Source of the DNA: an uncultured Burkholderiales bacterium
GTDB taxonomy: Bacteria; Pseudomonadota; Gammaproteobacteria; Burkholderiales; Burkholderiaceae_C
Assembly: GCA_903932865.1 (NCBI GenBank)
Contig: CAIZHQ010000020.1
Location: 1-34,000 of the forward strand
Reading direction: 5' to 3'
DNA: 34,000 bases
Shown: piece by piece, positions 15,006-24,031 of the stretch
How positions within the stretch are numbered: the stretch's first letter is position 1
Layout of the letters: each line of letters opens with the position of its first letter
Made by a program: the position numbers and the translations under genes
The notes under the pieces: model-generated
What the model was told of the DNA's origin: nothing
What the model saw: only the letters and a program-made list of their open reading frames with translations
The model's database searches: none

Positions 15006-15938
15006 ATGTTGCCTGTTGACGAAATCCGTCTGAATTTCAACCCTGCCTCGCTGGCCCTGCTCAATGGCGTGCTGGCTTTTTTGATGTTCGGCATCTCACT
15101 GGACACACGGGCAGACGACTTTCGGCGTTTGCTGCGCATGCCCATGGCCTTTGCCGTGGGCATTGGGGCTCAGTTTCTGCTCTTGCCTGCCATCACCTAT
15201 GCGCTGACCCTGGTGCTGCAGCCCTCGCCCAGCATCGCCTTGGGCATGATCCTGATCGCTTGCTGCCCGCCGGGCAATGTCAGCAACATCCTCACGCACC
15301 GGGCCAAGGGCAATGTGGCGCTGAGCGTGTCGATGACGGCCGTGTCCAATGCCATCGCGGTGGTGGCCATGCCATTGAACTTTGCTTTTTGGGGCGGCTT
15401 GCACCCCACGGGCTCAAAAATGTTGACCAGCATCGCGCTGGACCCGGTGCAAATGTTTGCGCACATCCTGCTCATCATCGGCCTGCCCTTTGTGCTGGGT
15501 CTGCTGTGCATCCACTATGTGCCGGTCTGGACCGAACGCTTCAAAAAGCCGCTGCGCATCATCAGTTTCATGGCTCTGATCGGCTTCATCGTGGCCGCCA
15601 TTGCGGGCAACTGGCGCTACTTTCTGGACTACGTGGGCCTGGTGCTGGTGGCCGTCATCTTGCACGACGCGCTGGCCTTCGGCACGGGCTGGGCCGCAGC
15701 CAAAGCCGCACGATTGTCCGACTACGACAGCCGCGCGCTGTCGATCGAGGTCGGCATCCGCAACGCAGGTCTGGGTCTGGTGCTGATCTTCAGCTTCTTT
15801 GATGGCCTGGGCGGCATGGCCGTGGTGGCGGGCGTCTGGGGCTTTTGGGACATCATCGCCGGACTGCTGCTGGCAGGCTGGTGGGCACGTCGCCCGCTGG
15901 ACGGCGCTGCAGCACAGCAGCCCGGCACCGCCGAATGA
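15006..15938 (+). CDS. Bile acid:sodium symporter (BASS) family transporter
   Basis: A 310-residue membrane protein with about nine hydrophobic segments. Family signatures are present: the first helix ends in FLMFGISLDTRADDFRR, followed by the crossing-helix region GMILIACCPPGNVSNILTHRAKGNVALSVSMTAVSN and a second helix break at SIEVGIRNAGLGLVLIFSF. Members import organic anions with sodium, including bile acids, pantoate and pyruvate; the substrate here is unknown. Its stop overlaps the epimerase start (ATGA at 15935). The position after an FMO gene suggests an organic acid substrate for the same pathway, as inference. Confidence 0.93.
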   Translation: MLPVDEIRLNFNPASLALLNGVLAFLMFGISLDTRADDFRRLLRMPMAFAVGIGAQFLLLPAITYALTLVLQPSPSIALGMILIACCPPGNVSNILTHRAKGNVALSVSMTAVSNAIAVVAMPLNFAFWGGLHPTGSKMLTSIALDPVQMFAHILLIIGLPFVLGLLCIHYVPVWTERFKKPLRIISFMALIGFIVAAIAGNWRYFLDYVGLVLVAVILHDALAFGTGWAAAKAARLSDYDSRALSIEVGIRNAGLGLVLIFSFFDGLGGMAVVAGVWGFWDIIAGLLLAGWWARRPLDGAAAQQPGTAE

Positions 15939-16936
15939 TCGGGCCATGCGCTCTCCGTGCTCGGCGGGTTTTGGTCACGGGCGCCTCTGGCTTTCTGGGC
16001 CAAGGCCTGATCAGACAGCTGGCCCGGCAAGGTGATTGCGAGGCCGTGATCGCGGTGGATGTGCGCGAAGTGCCCCAGCCGCAACGCCTGCCGGGTATCA
16101 ACTACCTCACGCAAGACGTGCGCGACCCGGCCCTGGCCAACACTGTGGCAACGAACCGCATCGATTCCTTGGTGCACCTGGCCGCCATCGTGACACCCGG
16201 CAAAGACGCCAACCGCGCCTTTGAATACTCGGTCGATGTGGAAGGCACGCGCAACGTGTTGCAAGCGTGCGCAGCGCACGGCGTGCAACACATCGTGGTC
16301 TCGTCCAGCGGTGCAGCCTATGGTTACCACGCCGACAATCCCGCTTGGCTCACGGAAGACATGCCGCTGCGAGGCAACGAGCGCTTTGCCTACAGCCACC
16401 ACAAACGCCTGGTCGAAGAGATGCTGGCCCAGTACCGCCAAACCCACCCGCAGCTGCTGCAAACGGTGCTGCGCATCGGCACCATCCTGGGCGAGCGTGT
16501 CAACAACCAGATCACCGCGCTGTTTGAAAAACCCCGCCTGCTGGCCATCCAGGGCTCGGACAGCCCCTTTGTCTTCATCTGGGACGAAGACGTGACCGGG
16601 GCCATCGTGCACGCCCTGAGCGGCCAGGCGCCGAGTGGTTGCTTCAACTTGGCGGGCGATGGCGCCCTGACCATTTTCGACATCGCGCAGCGGCTGAACA
16701 AACGCCCGCGCGTGCTGCCCGCCTGGCTTTTGCAAACCGCCTTGTGGCTGGGCAGCCGACTGGGCATCAGCCGCTATGGCCCGGAACAACTCGACTTTTT
16801 GCGTTACCGGCCTGTGCTGTTGAATACGGCGCTCAAAACCCGGTTTGGCTACACGCCCCAAAAAACCAGCGCCCAAGCGCTGGACGCCTTGATCAGCGCA
16901 CGTCAGACGCTGCGTCCGATCCGCAGGCCCACTTAG
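15935..16936 (+). CDS. NAD-dependent epimerase/dehydratase family protein
   Basis: A 333-residue extended SDR. The NAD motif TGASGFLG is at 15-22 and the catalytic Tyr153-x3-Lys157 (YSHHK) is present, preceded by SSSGAAYG. I start it at ATG 15935, overlapping the BASS stop codon, because upstream frame belongs to the transporter gene. The family covers sugar-nucleotide epimerases, dehydratases and many small-molecule reductases. No sugar-nucleotide synthesis genes are nearby, so a role in catabolism of the transported compound is at least as likely as cell-surface sugar synthesis. Confidence 0.9.
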   Translation: MIGPCALRARRVLVTGASGFLGQGLIRQLARQGDCEAVIAVDVREVPQPQRLPGINYLTQDVRDPALANTVATNRIDSLVHLAAIVTPGKDANRAFEYSVDVEGTRNVLQACAAHGVQHIVVSSSGAAYGYHADNPAWLTEDMPLRGNERFAYSHHKRLVEEMLAQYRQTHPQLLQTVLRIGTILGERVNNQITALFEKPRLLAIQGSDSPFVFIWDEDVTGAIVHALSGQAPSGCFNLAGDGALTIFDIAQRLNKRPRVLPAWLLQTALWLGSRLGISRYGPEQLDFLRYRPVLLNTALKTRFGYTPQKTSAQALDALISARQTLRPIRRPT

Positions 16937-17021
16937 CCCAGGGTTGGGCGCTGAATTGCATGTTGCATTCAGACAAAGCTTGACCGAAGATACTGGCTTA
17001 TTTTTGCCACATGAGACAAAC

Positions 17022-17993
17022 ATGCACATCAACCGCCGCCAGATGCTGACCGCCACCACCGCACTGCTGGGTGCACACGCCTGGGCACAGCCCAGCCCAT
17101 TCCCCAACCGTCCGATTCGCATCGTGCCCTTTGGCACGGCGGGCGGGCCGATTGATGCGCTGGCCAGGGCCTATGGCGAAAAACTGCAACAACGGTGGGG
17201 GCAGTCGATCATCGTGGACGCCAAGCCCGGGGCCAGCGGCATCATTGCGGCCGATTTTGTGGCCAAGTCCGCTTCAGACGGCCACACGGTGATGATGACA
17301 CTGCCGCTGACCCATGTGAACAACGCCATTTTGCAAGCGAAGCTGCCCTATGACCCCGTCAAGGATTTCACCCCACTGTCCATGCTGGCTACTGGCGGCC
17401 CCATGCTGGTGGCACGGGCCAATGCGCCTTTCAATAACCTCAAGGAATTCGTGGAATTTGCCAAGAAGAAAGGTGCCATGTCCTTTGGTACCTGGGGCAA
17501 CGGCTCCAGCGCCCACTTGTTTGGCGAGTTGCTCAAACGGCAAGCTGGCTTGAATTTAGTGCACGCGGCCTACAAATCTGAAGCCGCTGCGCACAACGAC
17601 TTGTTCGGTGATTTGCTCGATTTCGCCTGGGCCAACCCGTCCACAGCCAAGGCCCAAAGCCAGGGTGGCCGAATGAAAGTCATTGGCATTGCAGGCACAC
17701 GTCGTGTCTCCAGCATGCCCCAAGTGCCCACCTTCAAGGAACAAGGTTTTCAGGGGTTTGACGTGGACAGCTGGATTGGCATGTACGCCCCGGCCGGTTT
17801 GAGCCCCGACATTCAGAACACTTGGGTCACGGCCTTGCGTGAAATCACCCAGATGCCCGACATCCAGGCCCGCCTGAGCGCCTTTGGTTTTGAGCCATTG
17901 GGCAACACGCCCGCTCAATTCATGGAGGTCTTCAAAGCAGATTACCCCAGGGTCTCCGAACTGATCAAAGCCGCAGGCGTGACCCTCAACTGA
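17022..17993 (+). CDS. Bug/TctC-family periplasmic solute-binding protein
   Basis: A 323-residue tripartite tricarboxylate transporter receptor. The signal peptide MHINRRQMLTATTALLGAHAWA has a twin-arginine-like start, with a likely cleavage before QPSPFPNRP. The mature protein shows the family pattern: PNRPIRIVPFGTAGGPIDALAR, then GQSIIVDAKPGASG, then a C-terminal VSELIKAAGVTLN. ATG 17022 is chosen over upstream frame because it places the signal peptide at the N-terminus. Bug proteins are very numerous in Burkholderiales and bind carboxylates, including aromatic acids. No TctA/TctB membrane genes are adjacent, which is common. Next to the Rieske oxygenase gene (13 bp), it may bind the aromatic acid attacked by it. 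Confidence 0.93.
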   Translation: MHINRRQMLTATTALLGAHAWAQPSPFPNRPIRIVPFGTAGGPIDALARAYGEKLQQRWGQSIIVDAKPGASGIIAADFVAKSASDGHTVMMTLPLTHVNNAILQAKLPYDPVKDFTPLSMLATGGPMLVARANAPFNNLKEFVEFAKKKGAMSFGTWGNGSSAHLFGELLKRQAGLNLVHAAYKSEAAAHNDLFGDLLDFAWANPSTAKAQSQGGRMKVIGIAGTRRVSSMPQVPTFKEQGFQGFDVDSWIGMYAPAGLSPDIQNTWVTALREITQMPDIQARLSAFGFEPLGNTPAQFMEVFKADYPRVSELIKAAGVTLN

Positions 17994-18006
17994 AGCCCCA
18001 CATCCC

Positions 18007-19200
18007 ATGCGCAAAATCATCCCCTTGGTGCCAGCGGACACCGGCACGGCTTACGGCCGCCCCACCCCCAGCCATTTGAAAAACATGACCGAAGTGGGCC
18101 CCGGCACCCCGATGGGCGAGTTGCTGCGCCGTTACTGGCACCCCATCGGCCTGAGCGGCGACGCCACAGCCACCCCCCAAAAAGTACGCGTGCTCGGCGA
18201 AGACCTGATCCTATTTCGCAACCTGTCGGGGCAGCCGGGCTTGCTTTACCCGCATTGCATGCACAGGGGCACATCTCTTTTCTACGGCAAAGTCGACGCA
18301 ACCGGCATTCGCTGCTGTTACCACGGTTGGAAATTCGATGTCACTGGACATTGCCTGGACCAACCGTGTGAGCCCGATGGCGGTCGCTTCAAGGACAAAG
18401 TGCGCCAGCCCTGGTATCCACTGCAAGAGCACTACGGGCTGATTTGGGCCTACATGGGCCCCCCTGATAAAAAGCCCGTGCTGCCCACCTACGAATGCCT
18501 GGACCAATTGGACGAAGACGAGTTTTTGGAAGCCGACGACAGCAGCATTGGCGGTGGCGGCCCCCGCGTCATTCCCTGCAACTGGATGCAGCACTACGAA
18601 AACTTGGTCGACCCTTTTCACGTCGTCATCTTGCATTCGTCCTTCAGTGGCACCCAGTTTGTGGAAGAAATGGCCGTGATGCCCGAGGTCAACTGGGAGA
18701 ACACCGCATCGGGTGTGCGGACCATTTCCATGCGTCAACTGCCTGATGGTCGGGCTTTCAAACGGATCAGCGAAGCTGGGCTGCCCACGCTGCGCGTGAT
18801 CCCCAGTCCTAAAATTGGCCGCATGGGTCGGGTCGAGTCGATCGGGTGGATCCTGCCGATTGACGACCACAGTTTCCGGATTTTTGTGGTCGGGCGCGTG
18901 CGTGAACAAGGCGAGTTGTCACGCATGCGCACCCGCATGAACGGCAAGCTGTGGGAAGAGATGAGCGAAGAAGAACACCAGATGTTTCCCAACGACGTGG
19001 AAGCCATGGTCAGCCAGGGCGTGATTGCCCACCATTCCGACGAGCATTTGGCCACCAGCGACCGTGGCATCGTGATGCTGCGCCGCATGCTCCTGAAGCA
19101 GCTGGACATCGTTGCCGCTGGGGGAGACCCGGCTGGGGTTCACTTCGATGCTGAAACCCCGCCAGTGCATTTCACATCCGGCAACTTCATGCTGGATTGA
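18007..19200 (+). CDS. Rieske non-heme iron oxygenase, phthalate 4,5-dioxygenase-like alpha subunit
   Basis: A 397-residue ring-hydroxylating or demethylating oxygenase. The Rieske [2Fe-2S] ligands are Cys84-x-His86 and Cys103-x2-His106. The mononuclear iron site follows as Asn199-x2-Asp202-x2-His205-x4-His210. Opening text GTPMGELLRRYWHPIGLS and YHGWKFDVTGHC resemble phthalate 4,5-dioxygenase and related single-component oxygenases that have no beta subunit. The electron-donating reductase these enzymes need is not in the window. The gene ends 1 bp from the end of the convergent IclR regulator gene. The neighbourhood (Bug receptor, PobR-like regulator, pobA) suggests a benzoate-type acid as substrate and protocatechuate or 4-hydroxybenzoate as product; this is inference. 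Confidence 0.93.
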   Translation: MRKIIPLVPADTGTAYGRPTPSHLKNMTEVGPGTPMGELLRRYWHPIGLSGDATATPQKVRVLGEDLILFRNLSGQPGLLYPHCMHRGTSLFYGKVDATGIRCCYHGWKFDVTGHCLDQPCEPDGGRFKDKVRQPWYPLQEHYGLIWAYMGPPDKKPVLPTYECLDQLDEDEFLEADDSSIGGGGPRVIPCNWMQHYENLVDPFHVVILHSSFSGTQFVEEMAVMPEVNWENTASGVRTISMRQLPDGRAFKRISEAGLPTLRVIPSPKIGRMGRVESIGWILPIDDHSFRIFVVGRVREQGELSRMRTRMNGKLWEEMSEEEHQMFPNDVEAMVSQGVIAHHSDEHLATSDRGIVMLRRMLLKQLDIVAAGGDPAGVHFDAETPPVHFTSGNFMLD

Positions 19201-19201
19201 C

Positions 19202-19972
19202 TCAGAGCAAAGGCCTAAGCTCCCGCGCCGCCGCCAACAGCAAGGGCAGCCACTTGTGCTGCACCGCTGCGTCGCTCAATTGCTCGGCTGTGCCCACCAC
19301 GTTCAGTGCCGCCAAGGTCTGGCCTTGCATGTTGCGCAGCGGCACGGCCAACGCGTGAATACCCAGCTCGTGGCCATCGCGGGCTAAGCAGTGGTCAGAC
19401 TGCCGAACCTGCTTGATCAGGGCCTTGAACTTGGTGGCGTTCACCTCGGTTTGCGGCGTGATCCGGGCCAGCTCCCGCCCTTTGAGCCACGCGGCGACAT
19501 CGGTCTTGGGCAAATTGGCCAGCAAGACCCGCCCGGTGGAGGTGGCGTGCGCGGGCAAACGTGCCCCCAAGTGCAGGCCATAGGCCAAGTGCCGCACCGG
19601 CTCAGCCGCGCCTGCGCTGCGGGCCACGATCACGCATTCATCGCCATCGAGCACCACCGCACTGAAAGCCGCCTGCGTTTGCGCAGCCAGTCGGTTGAGC
19701 GTGGGCTGCAAAATGCGTGGCAAACGCGAAGTGGCCATGTAACTGCCCGCCAATCGCAAAACCCGTGCCGACAACCAGTAATGTGAACCGTCGGTTTCCA
19801 AGTAACCCAACTCGGCCAACGTGAGCAAATGCCGCCGCGCCGCCGCCCGAGTGATGCCGGTGCGCTGCGCGGCCTGCGTGGCGTTCAGGCGCTGGCGTTC
19901 GGTGTCGAACGCTTCCAGCACGGCCAGACCTTTGGCCAGGCTTTCGATGTAATCTGCTTTGGCGATGGTCAT
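19202..19972 (-). CDS. IclR-family regulator, probable PobR-type activator of pobA
   Basis: A 256-residue regulator with an N-terminal winged helix-turn-helix (about 8-65: SLAKGLAVLEAFD ... TQAAQRTGITRAAARRHLLTLAELGYL) and a C-terminal IclR effector domain (LPAHATSTGRVLLANLP, CLARDGHELGIHALAVPLRN). This layout is that of PcaR, PcaU and PobR. I start it at ATG 19972, with GAGGT 6-7 nt upstream, rather than four codons earlier. It is divergent from pobA across 188 bp containing a three-half-site operator, so it very probably controls pobA, with 4-hydroxybenzoate as the likely effector. It may also regulate itself. The symbol pobR is likely but not proven. Confidence 0.92.
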   Translation of the reverse strand: MTIAKADYIESLAKGLAVLEAFDTERQRLNATQAAQRTGITRAAARRHLLTLAELGYLETDGSHYWLSARVLRLAGSYMATSRLPRILQPTLNRLAAQTQAAFSAVVLDGDECVIVARSAGAAEPVRHLAYGLHLGARLPAHATSTGRVLLANLPKTDVAAWLKGRELARITPQTEVNATKFKALIKQVRQSDHCLARDGHELGIHALAVPLRNMQGQTLAALNVVGTAEQLSDAAVQHKWLPLLLAAARELRPLL

Positions 19973-20040
19973 GGAACACCTCAAAAAACCGGTCGGACCT
20001 GATGGCGTGGCCCTGAAAAATCATGCTGACCTGCGTCATT

Positions 20041-20080
20041 TTGTGCGATCTTCGCACAAAAAAACTTTCTATCGCACAGA
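20041..20080. promoter_or_regulatory. PobR/PcaU-type operator between iclR gene and pobA
   Basis: TTGTGCGATCTTCGCACAA (20041-20059) is a perfect palindrome with 8-bp arms and a 3-bp centre. A third half-site, TCGCACA, lies at 20072-20078 as a direct repeat exactly 20 bp from the right arm. A palindrome plus one direct repeat on the same helix face is the architecture described for PcaU and PobR of Acinetobacter. It sits 69 bp from the regulator start and about 80-120 bp from the pobA start. Confidence 0.82.
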
Positions 20081-20121
20081 CTTCGTCACCACAATCCTCG
20101 AACAACAGCCCCGACACTTAA

Positions 20122-21354
<1,233 letters not shown>

Positions 21355-21366
21355 GCAGGGCTGGCC

Positions 21367-22005
21367 TCAAGCCACTTGGCGGGCCTTCCAGGCCCCGAAC
21401 ATGGCGATCAGGCCCGGCACGATGATCAAGGCCCAGATGATCTTGCTCAGATGCTGTTGCACGATCGGCAGATTGCCAAACAGGTAACCCACCGAAAGCA
21501 GTCCCACCACCCAAATCACTGCGCCCACCACATTGAACATGGTGAATTTGCTGCGCGTCATCTCGGCCACGCCCGCCACAAAGGGCACAAAGGTGCGCAC
21601 AAACGGCATGAAGCGGGCCAGGATGATGGTGATGCCGCCGTATTTTTCATAAAAAGCGTGGGCCTGGTCAAAGCCACGTCGACTGAAAAACCGCGACTCT
21701 TCCCACTGGAACACCCGGGGGCCGAAGTAGCGTCCGATGGTGTAGTTGGTCTGGTCCCCCAAAATCGCCGCCACGAGCAGCAGGACCATGACCAAGGGCA
21801 AGCTCATCAAATCCGCGCCGCACATGGCCCCCACGATGAAGAGCAGCGAGTCGCCGGGCAAAAACGGCATGACCACCACGCCGGTTTCCACAAAGATGAT
21901 GAGGAACAGCAGGGCATAAACCCAGACCCCATATTGAGCGACAAAGGCCTCCAAGTATCGGTCGACGTGGAGGATGAACTCCATGAGTTGCAAAAGAATG
22001 TCCAT
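21367..22005 (-). CDS. DedA family membrane protein
   Basis: A 212-residue inner-membrane protein. It has the DedA signatures: FVETGVVVMPFLPGDSLLF near the N-terminus, GDQTNYTIGRYFG in the middle, and RFMPFVRTFVPFVAGVAEMTRSKF with conserved arginines, then C-terminal transmembrane helices. DedA proteins are linked to flipping of polyprenyl or phosphatidyl lipids and to envelope and proton-motive-force homeostasis. I prefer ATG 22005; a TTG seven codons upstream is possible. It converges with pobA (12 bp apart) and diverges from mutL with only 37 bp between start codons. Confidence 0.94.
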   Translation of the reverse strand: MDILLQLMEFILHVDRYLEAFVAQYGVWVYALLFLIIFVETGVVVMPFLPGDSLLFIVGAMCGADLMSLPLVMVLLLVAAILGDQTNYTIGRYFGPRVFQWEESRFFSRRGFDQAHAFYEKYGGITIILARFMPFVRTFVPFVAGVAEMTRSKFTMFNVVGAVIWVVGLLSVGYLFGNLPIVQQHLSKIIWALIIVPGLIAMFGAWKARQVA

Positions 22006-22042
22006 GCGCCGATTATCCCCGCCCAAGCCCTAAAATCAGACA

Positions 22043-24031
22043 GTGAGCTCCCAACAAACCCCGGCTTCCGCGCGCCGCCCCATCCGCGAACTCCCCGATG
22101 AACTCATCAGCCAGATCGCCGCAGGCGAGGTGGTCGAACGCCCCGCTTCGGTCGTGCGCGAGTTGGTAGACAACGCCATGGACGCTGGGGCGCATAGCAT
22201 CACGCTGCGCCTGATAGGTGGCGGCACGCGCTTGATTGCCGTCGAAGACGACGGCAGCGGCATCGCCCCTGACGAACTGGCCACCGCCCTCAAGCGCCAC
22301 GCCACCAGCAAAATCGGCAACCTGGATGACCTTGAATCGGTCATGACCATGGGCTTTCGGGGCGAGGCGCTGGCGGCCATCCATTCGGTGTCTGAGCTCA
22401 CCCTGCTCTCGCGCCTAGACGGTGAGCCCTCCGCATTTGCACTCGATGGCCGAACCGGCGAGATCCGTCCGGCCGCCCGCGCCGTGGGCACCACGGTGGA
22501 GGTCAAAGAGCTGTTCTTCTCAACCCCCGCGCGCCGCAAATTTTTGAAAAGCGACAACACAGAACTGGCGCACTGTGTGGAGGCGGTGCGCCGGCACGCC
22601 CTCGCCCGCCCCGACGTGGGCTTTGCCATTTGGCACGAGGGCAAACTGGTCGAGCAGTGGCGTGTGCACCCTGGCGCGGCAGGCCTGGCGCAGCGCCTGG
22701 CCGATGTGCTGGGCGAAGAGTTTGTGGCCCAGTCCATCCCCATCGAATACCAAGCCGGGCCACTCAAAGTGATGGGGCGCGCGGGTCTGCCCGATGCCGC
22801 CCGCACACGCCCAGACCACCAATTTGCCTATGTCAACGGTCGCTTTGTGCGCGACAAAGTGGTCATGCACGGCGCGCGCAGCGCCTACGAGGACGTGCTG
22901 CACGGCCACAAGCAACCGGCCTACGCTTTGTTCATGCAGATCGACCCCACATTGGTGGACGTGAACGTACACCCCACCAAGATCGAAGTGCGCTTTCGCG
23001 ACAGCCGCGCCGTGCACCAGGCCGTGCGGCACGCGCTGGAAAACGCGTTGGCCGCGCCGCGCTCCAGCAACCTGAATGACGAGTCGAACACCCACAACGG
23101 CTTTGCACTGAACAACGGCCCCGCCCCCAAAGCCCTGCCCGAATCGGCCGGCTGGCAACAAAGTGGCATGGCTTTCGACCGACCTGGCCCCTCGACCTTT
23201 TCTGCCCCGAGCTCCAAACCGGCCGATTTTGTGCGCCCCCGCGTGAACGACGAACAGGCCATGGCCGACTTGAAGGCGCTGTGGAACCCACCCGAGCAAA
23301 GCGAAGACCTGAGCGCTCAAGAACGCGCTGCGCCCGATTGGCTTCAGGCGGCCCCCACAGAAACAGCACCCGGCCCAGCGGGCGCAATGTCCCGCCCCAC
23401 AGTTCCCTTGGGCGCCCCAGCGCCCCTGCCCGAAGGCGACTGGCCGCTGGGCCGCGCCATCGCGCAACTGCATGGCGTCTACATCCTGGCCGAAAACAAG
23501 CAAGGCCTGGTGGTGGTGGACATGCACGCGGCGCATGAGCGCATAGTTTACGAACGCCTGAAAAACCAACTCAACACCGCGGAAGCCGCGCGGATTGCCA
23601 GTCAACCGCTGCTGATCCCGGCCACCTTTGCCGCCACCCCCAACGAAGTGGCCACCGCTGAAGCCTGTGCCGAGGTGTTGGAACAACTGGGTCTGGAGAT
23701 TTCGCCTTTGTCGGCCAAGACCCTGGCCGTGCGCGCCGTGCCCACCAGCTTGGCACACGGCGATGCGGTGGAATTGGCGCGCAGCGTTTTGGCCGAGCTG
23801 GCCCAGCACGACGCCAGCACCGTCGTGCAACGCGCCCAAAACGAGATCCTGGCCACCATGGCATGCCACGGTGCGGTGCGCGCCAACCGCCGCCTGACAC
23901 TGGACGAAATGAACGGCTTGCTGCGCCAGATGGAAGACACCGAACGCTCCGATCAGTGCAACCACGGCCGCCCCACTTGGCGTCAGATGACGCTGCGCGA
24001 TCTGGATGCGCTGTTTTTGCGAGGTCGTTGA
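22043..24031 (+). CDS. mutL: DNA mismatch repair protein MutL, endonuclease type
   Basis: A 662-residue mismatch-repair ATPase that couples MutS to strand incision. The GHKL domain is canonical: LISQIAAGEVVERPASVVRE, DNAMDAGA, DDGSGI, KRHATSKI and GFRGEAL. The Pro/Ala-rich linker spans about 345-460. The C-terminal dimer domain carries DMHAAHERIVYE (493-504), which fits the endonuclease motif DxHA-x2-E-x4-E with Met in place of Gln, as I recall for Neisseria MutL. It ends with ACHGAVRANRRL and CNHGRPTW blocks. GTG 22043 is the start, since the conserved region begins near residue 14. It overlaps the next gene by one base (TGATG). Confidence 0.97.
   Translation: MSSQQTPASARRPIRELPDELISQIAAGEVVERPASVVRELVDNAMDAGAHSITLRLIGGGTRLIAVEDDGSGIAPDELATALKRHATSKIGNLDDLESVMTMGFRGEALAAIHSVSELTLLSRLDGEPSAFALDGRTGEIRPAARAVGTTVEVKELFFSTPARRKFLKSDNTELAHCVEAVRRHALARPDVGFAIWHEGKLVEQWRVHPGAAGLAQRLADVLGEEFVAQSIPIEYQAGPLKVMGRAGLPDAARTRPDHQFAYVNGRFVRDKVVMHGARSAYEDVLHGHKQPAYALFMQIDPTLVDVNVHPTKIEVRFRDSRAVHQAVRHALENALAAPRSSNLNDESNTHNGFALNNGPAPKALPESAGWQQSGMAFDRPGPSTFSAPSSKPADFVRPRVNDEQAMADLKALWNPPEQSEDLSAQERAAPDWLQAAPTETAPGPAGAMSRPTVPLGAPAPLPEGDWPLGRAIAQLHGVYILAENKQGLVVVDMHAAHERIVYERLKNQLNTAEAARIASQPLLIPATFAATPNEVATAEACAEVLEQLGLEISPLSAKTLAVRAVPTSLAHGDAVELARSVLAELAQHDASTVVQRAQNEILATMACHGAVRANRRLTLDEMNGLLRQMEDTERSDQCNHGRPTWRQMTLRDLDALFLRGR

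Noticed and set aside
16937..17021. Short hairpin GCCCA/TGGGC and a TTGACC box before the Bug gene
   Set aside because: The stem is only 5 bp without a T tract and no -10 element at proper spacing follows TTGACC, so neither terminator nor promoter can be claimed.
22520..23965. Antisense frame of 481 codons opposite mutL
   Set aside because: It is the mirror of conserved mutL codons; no domain or ribosome-binding site supports it.
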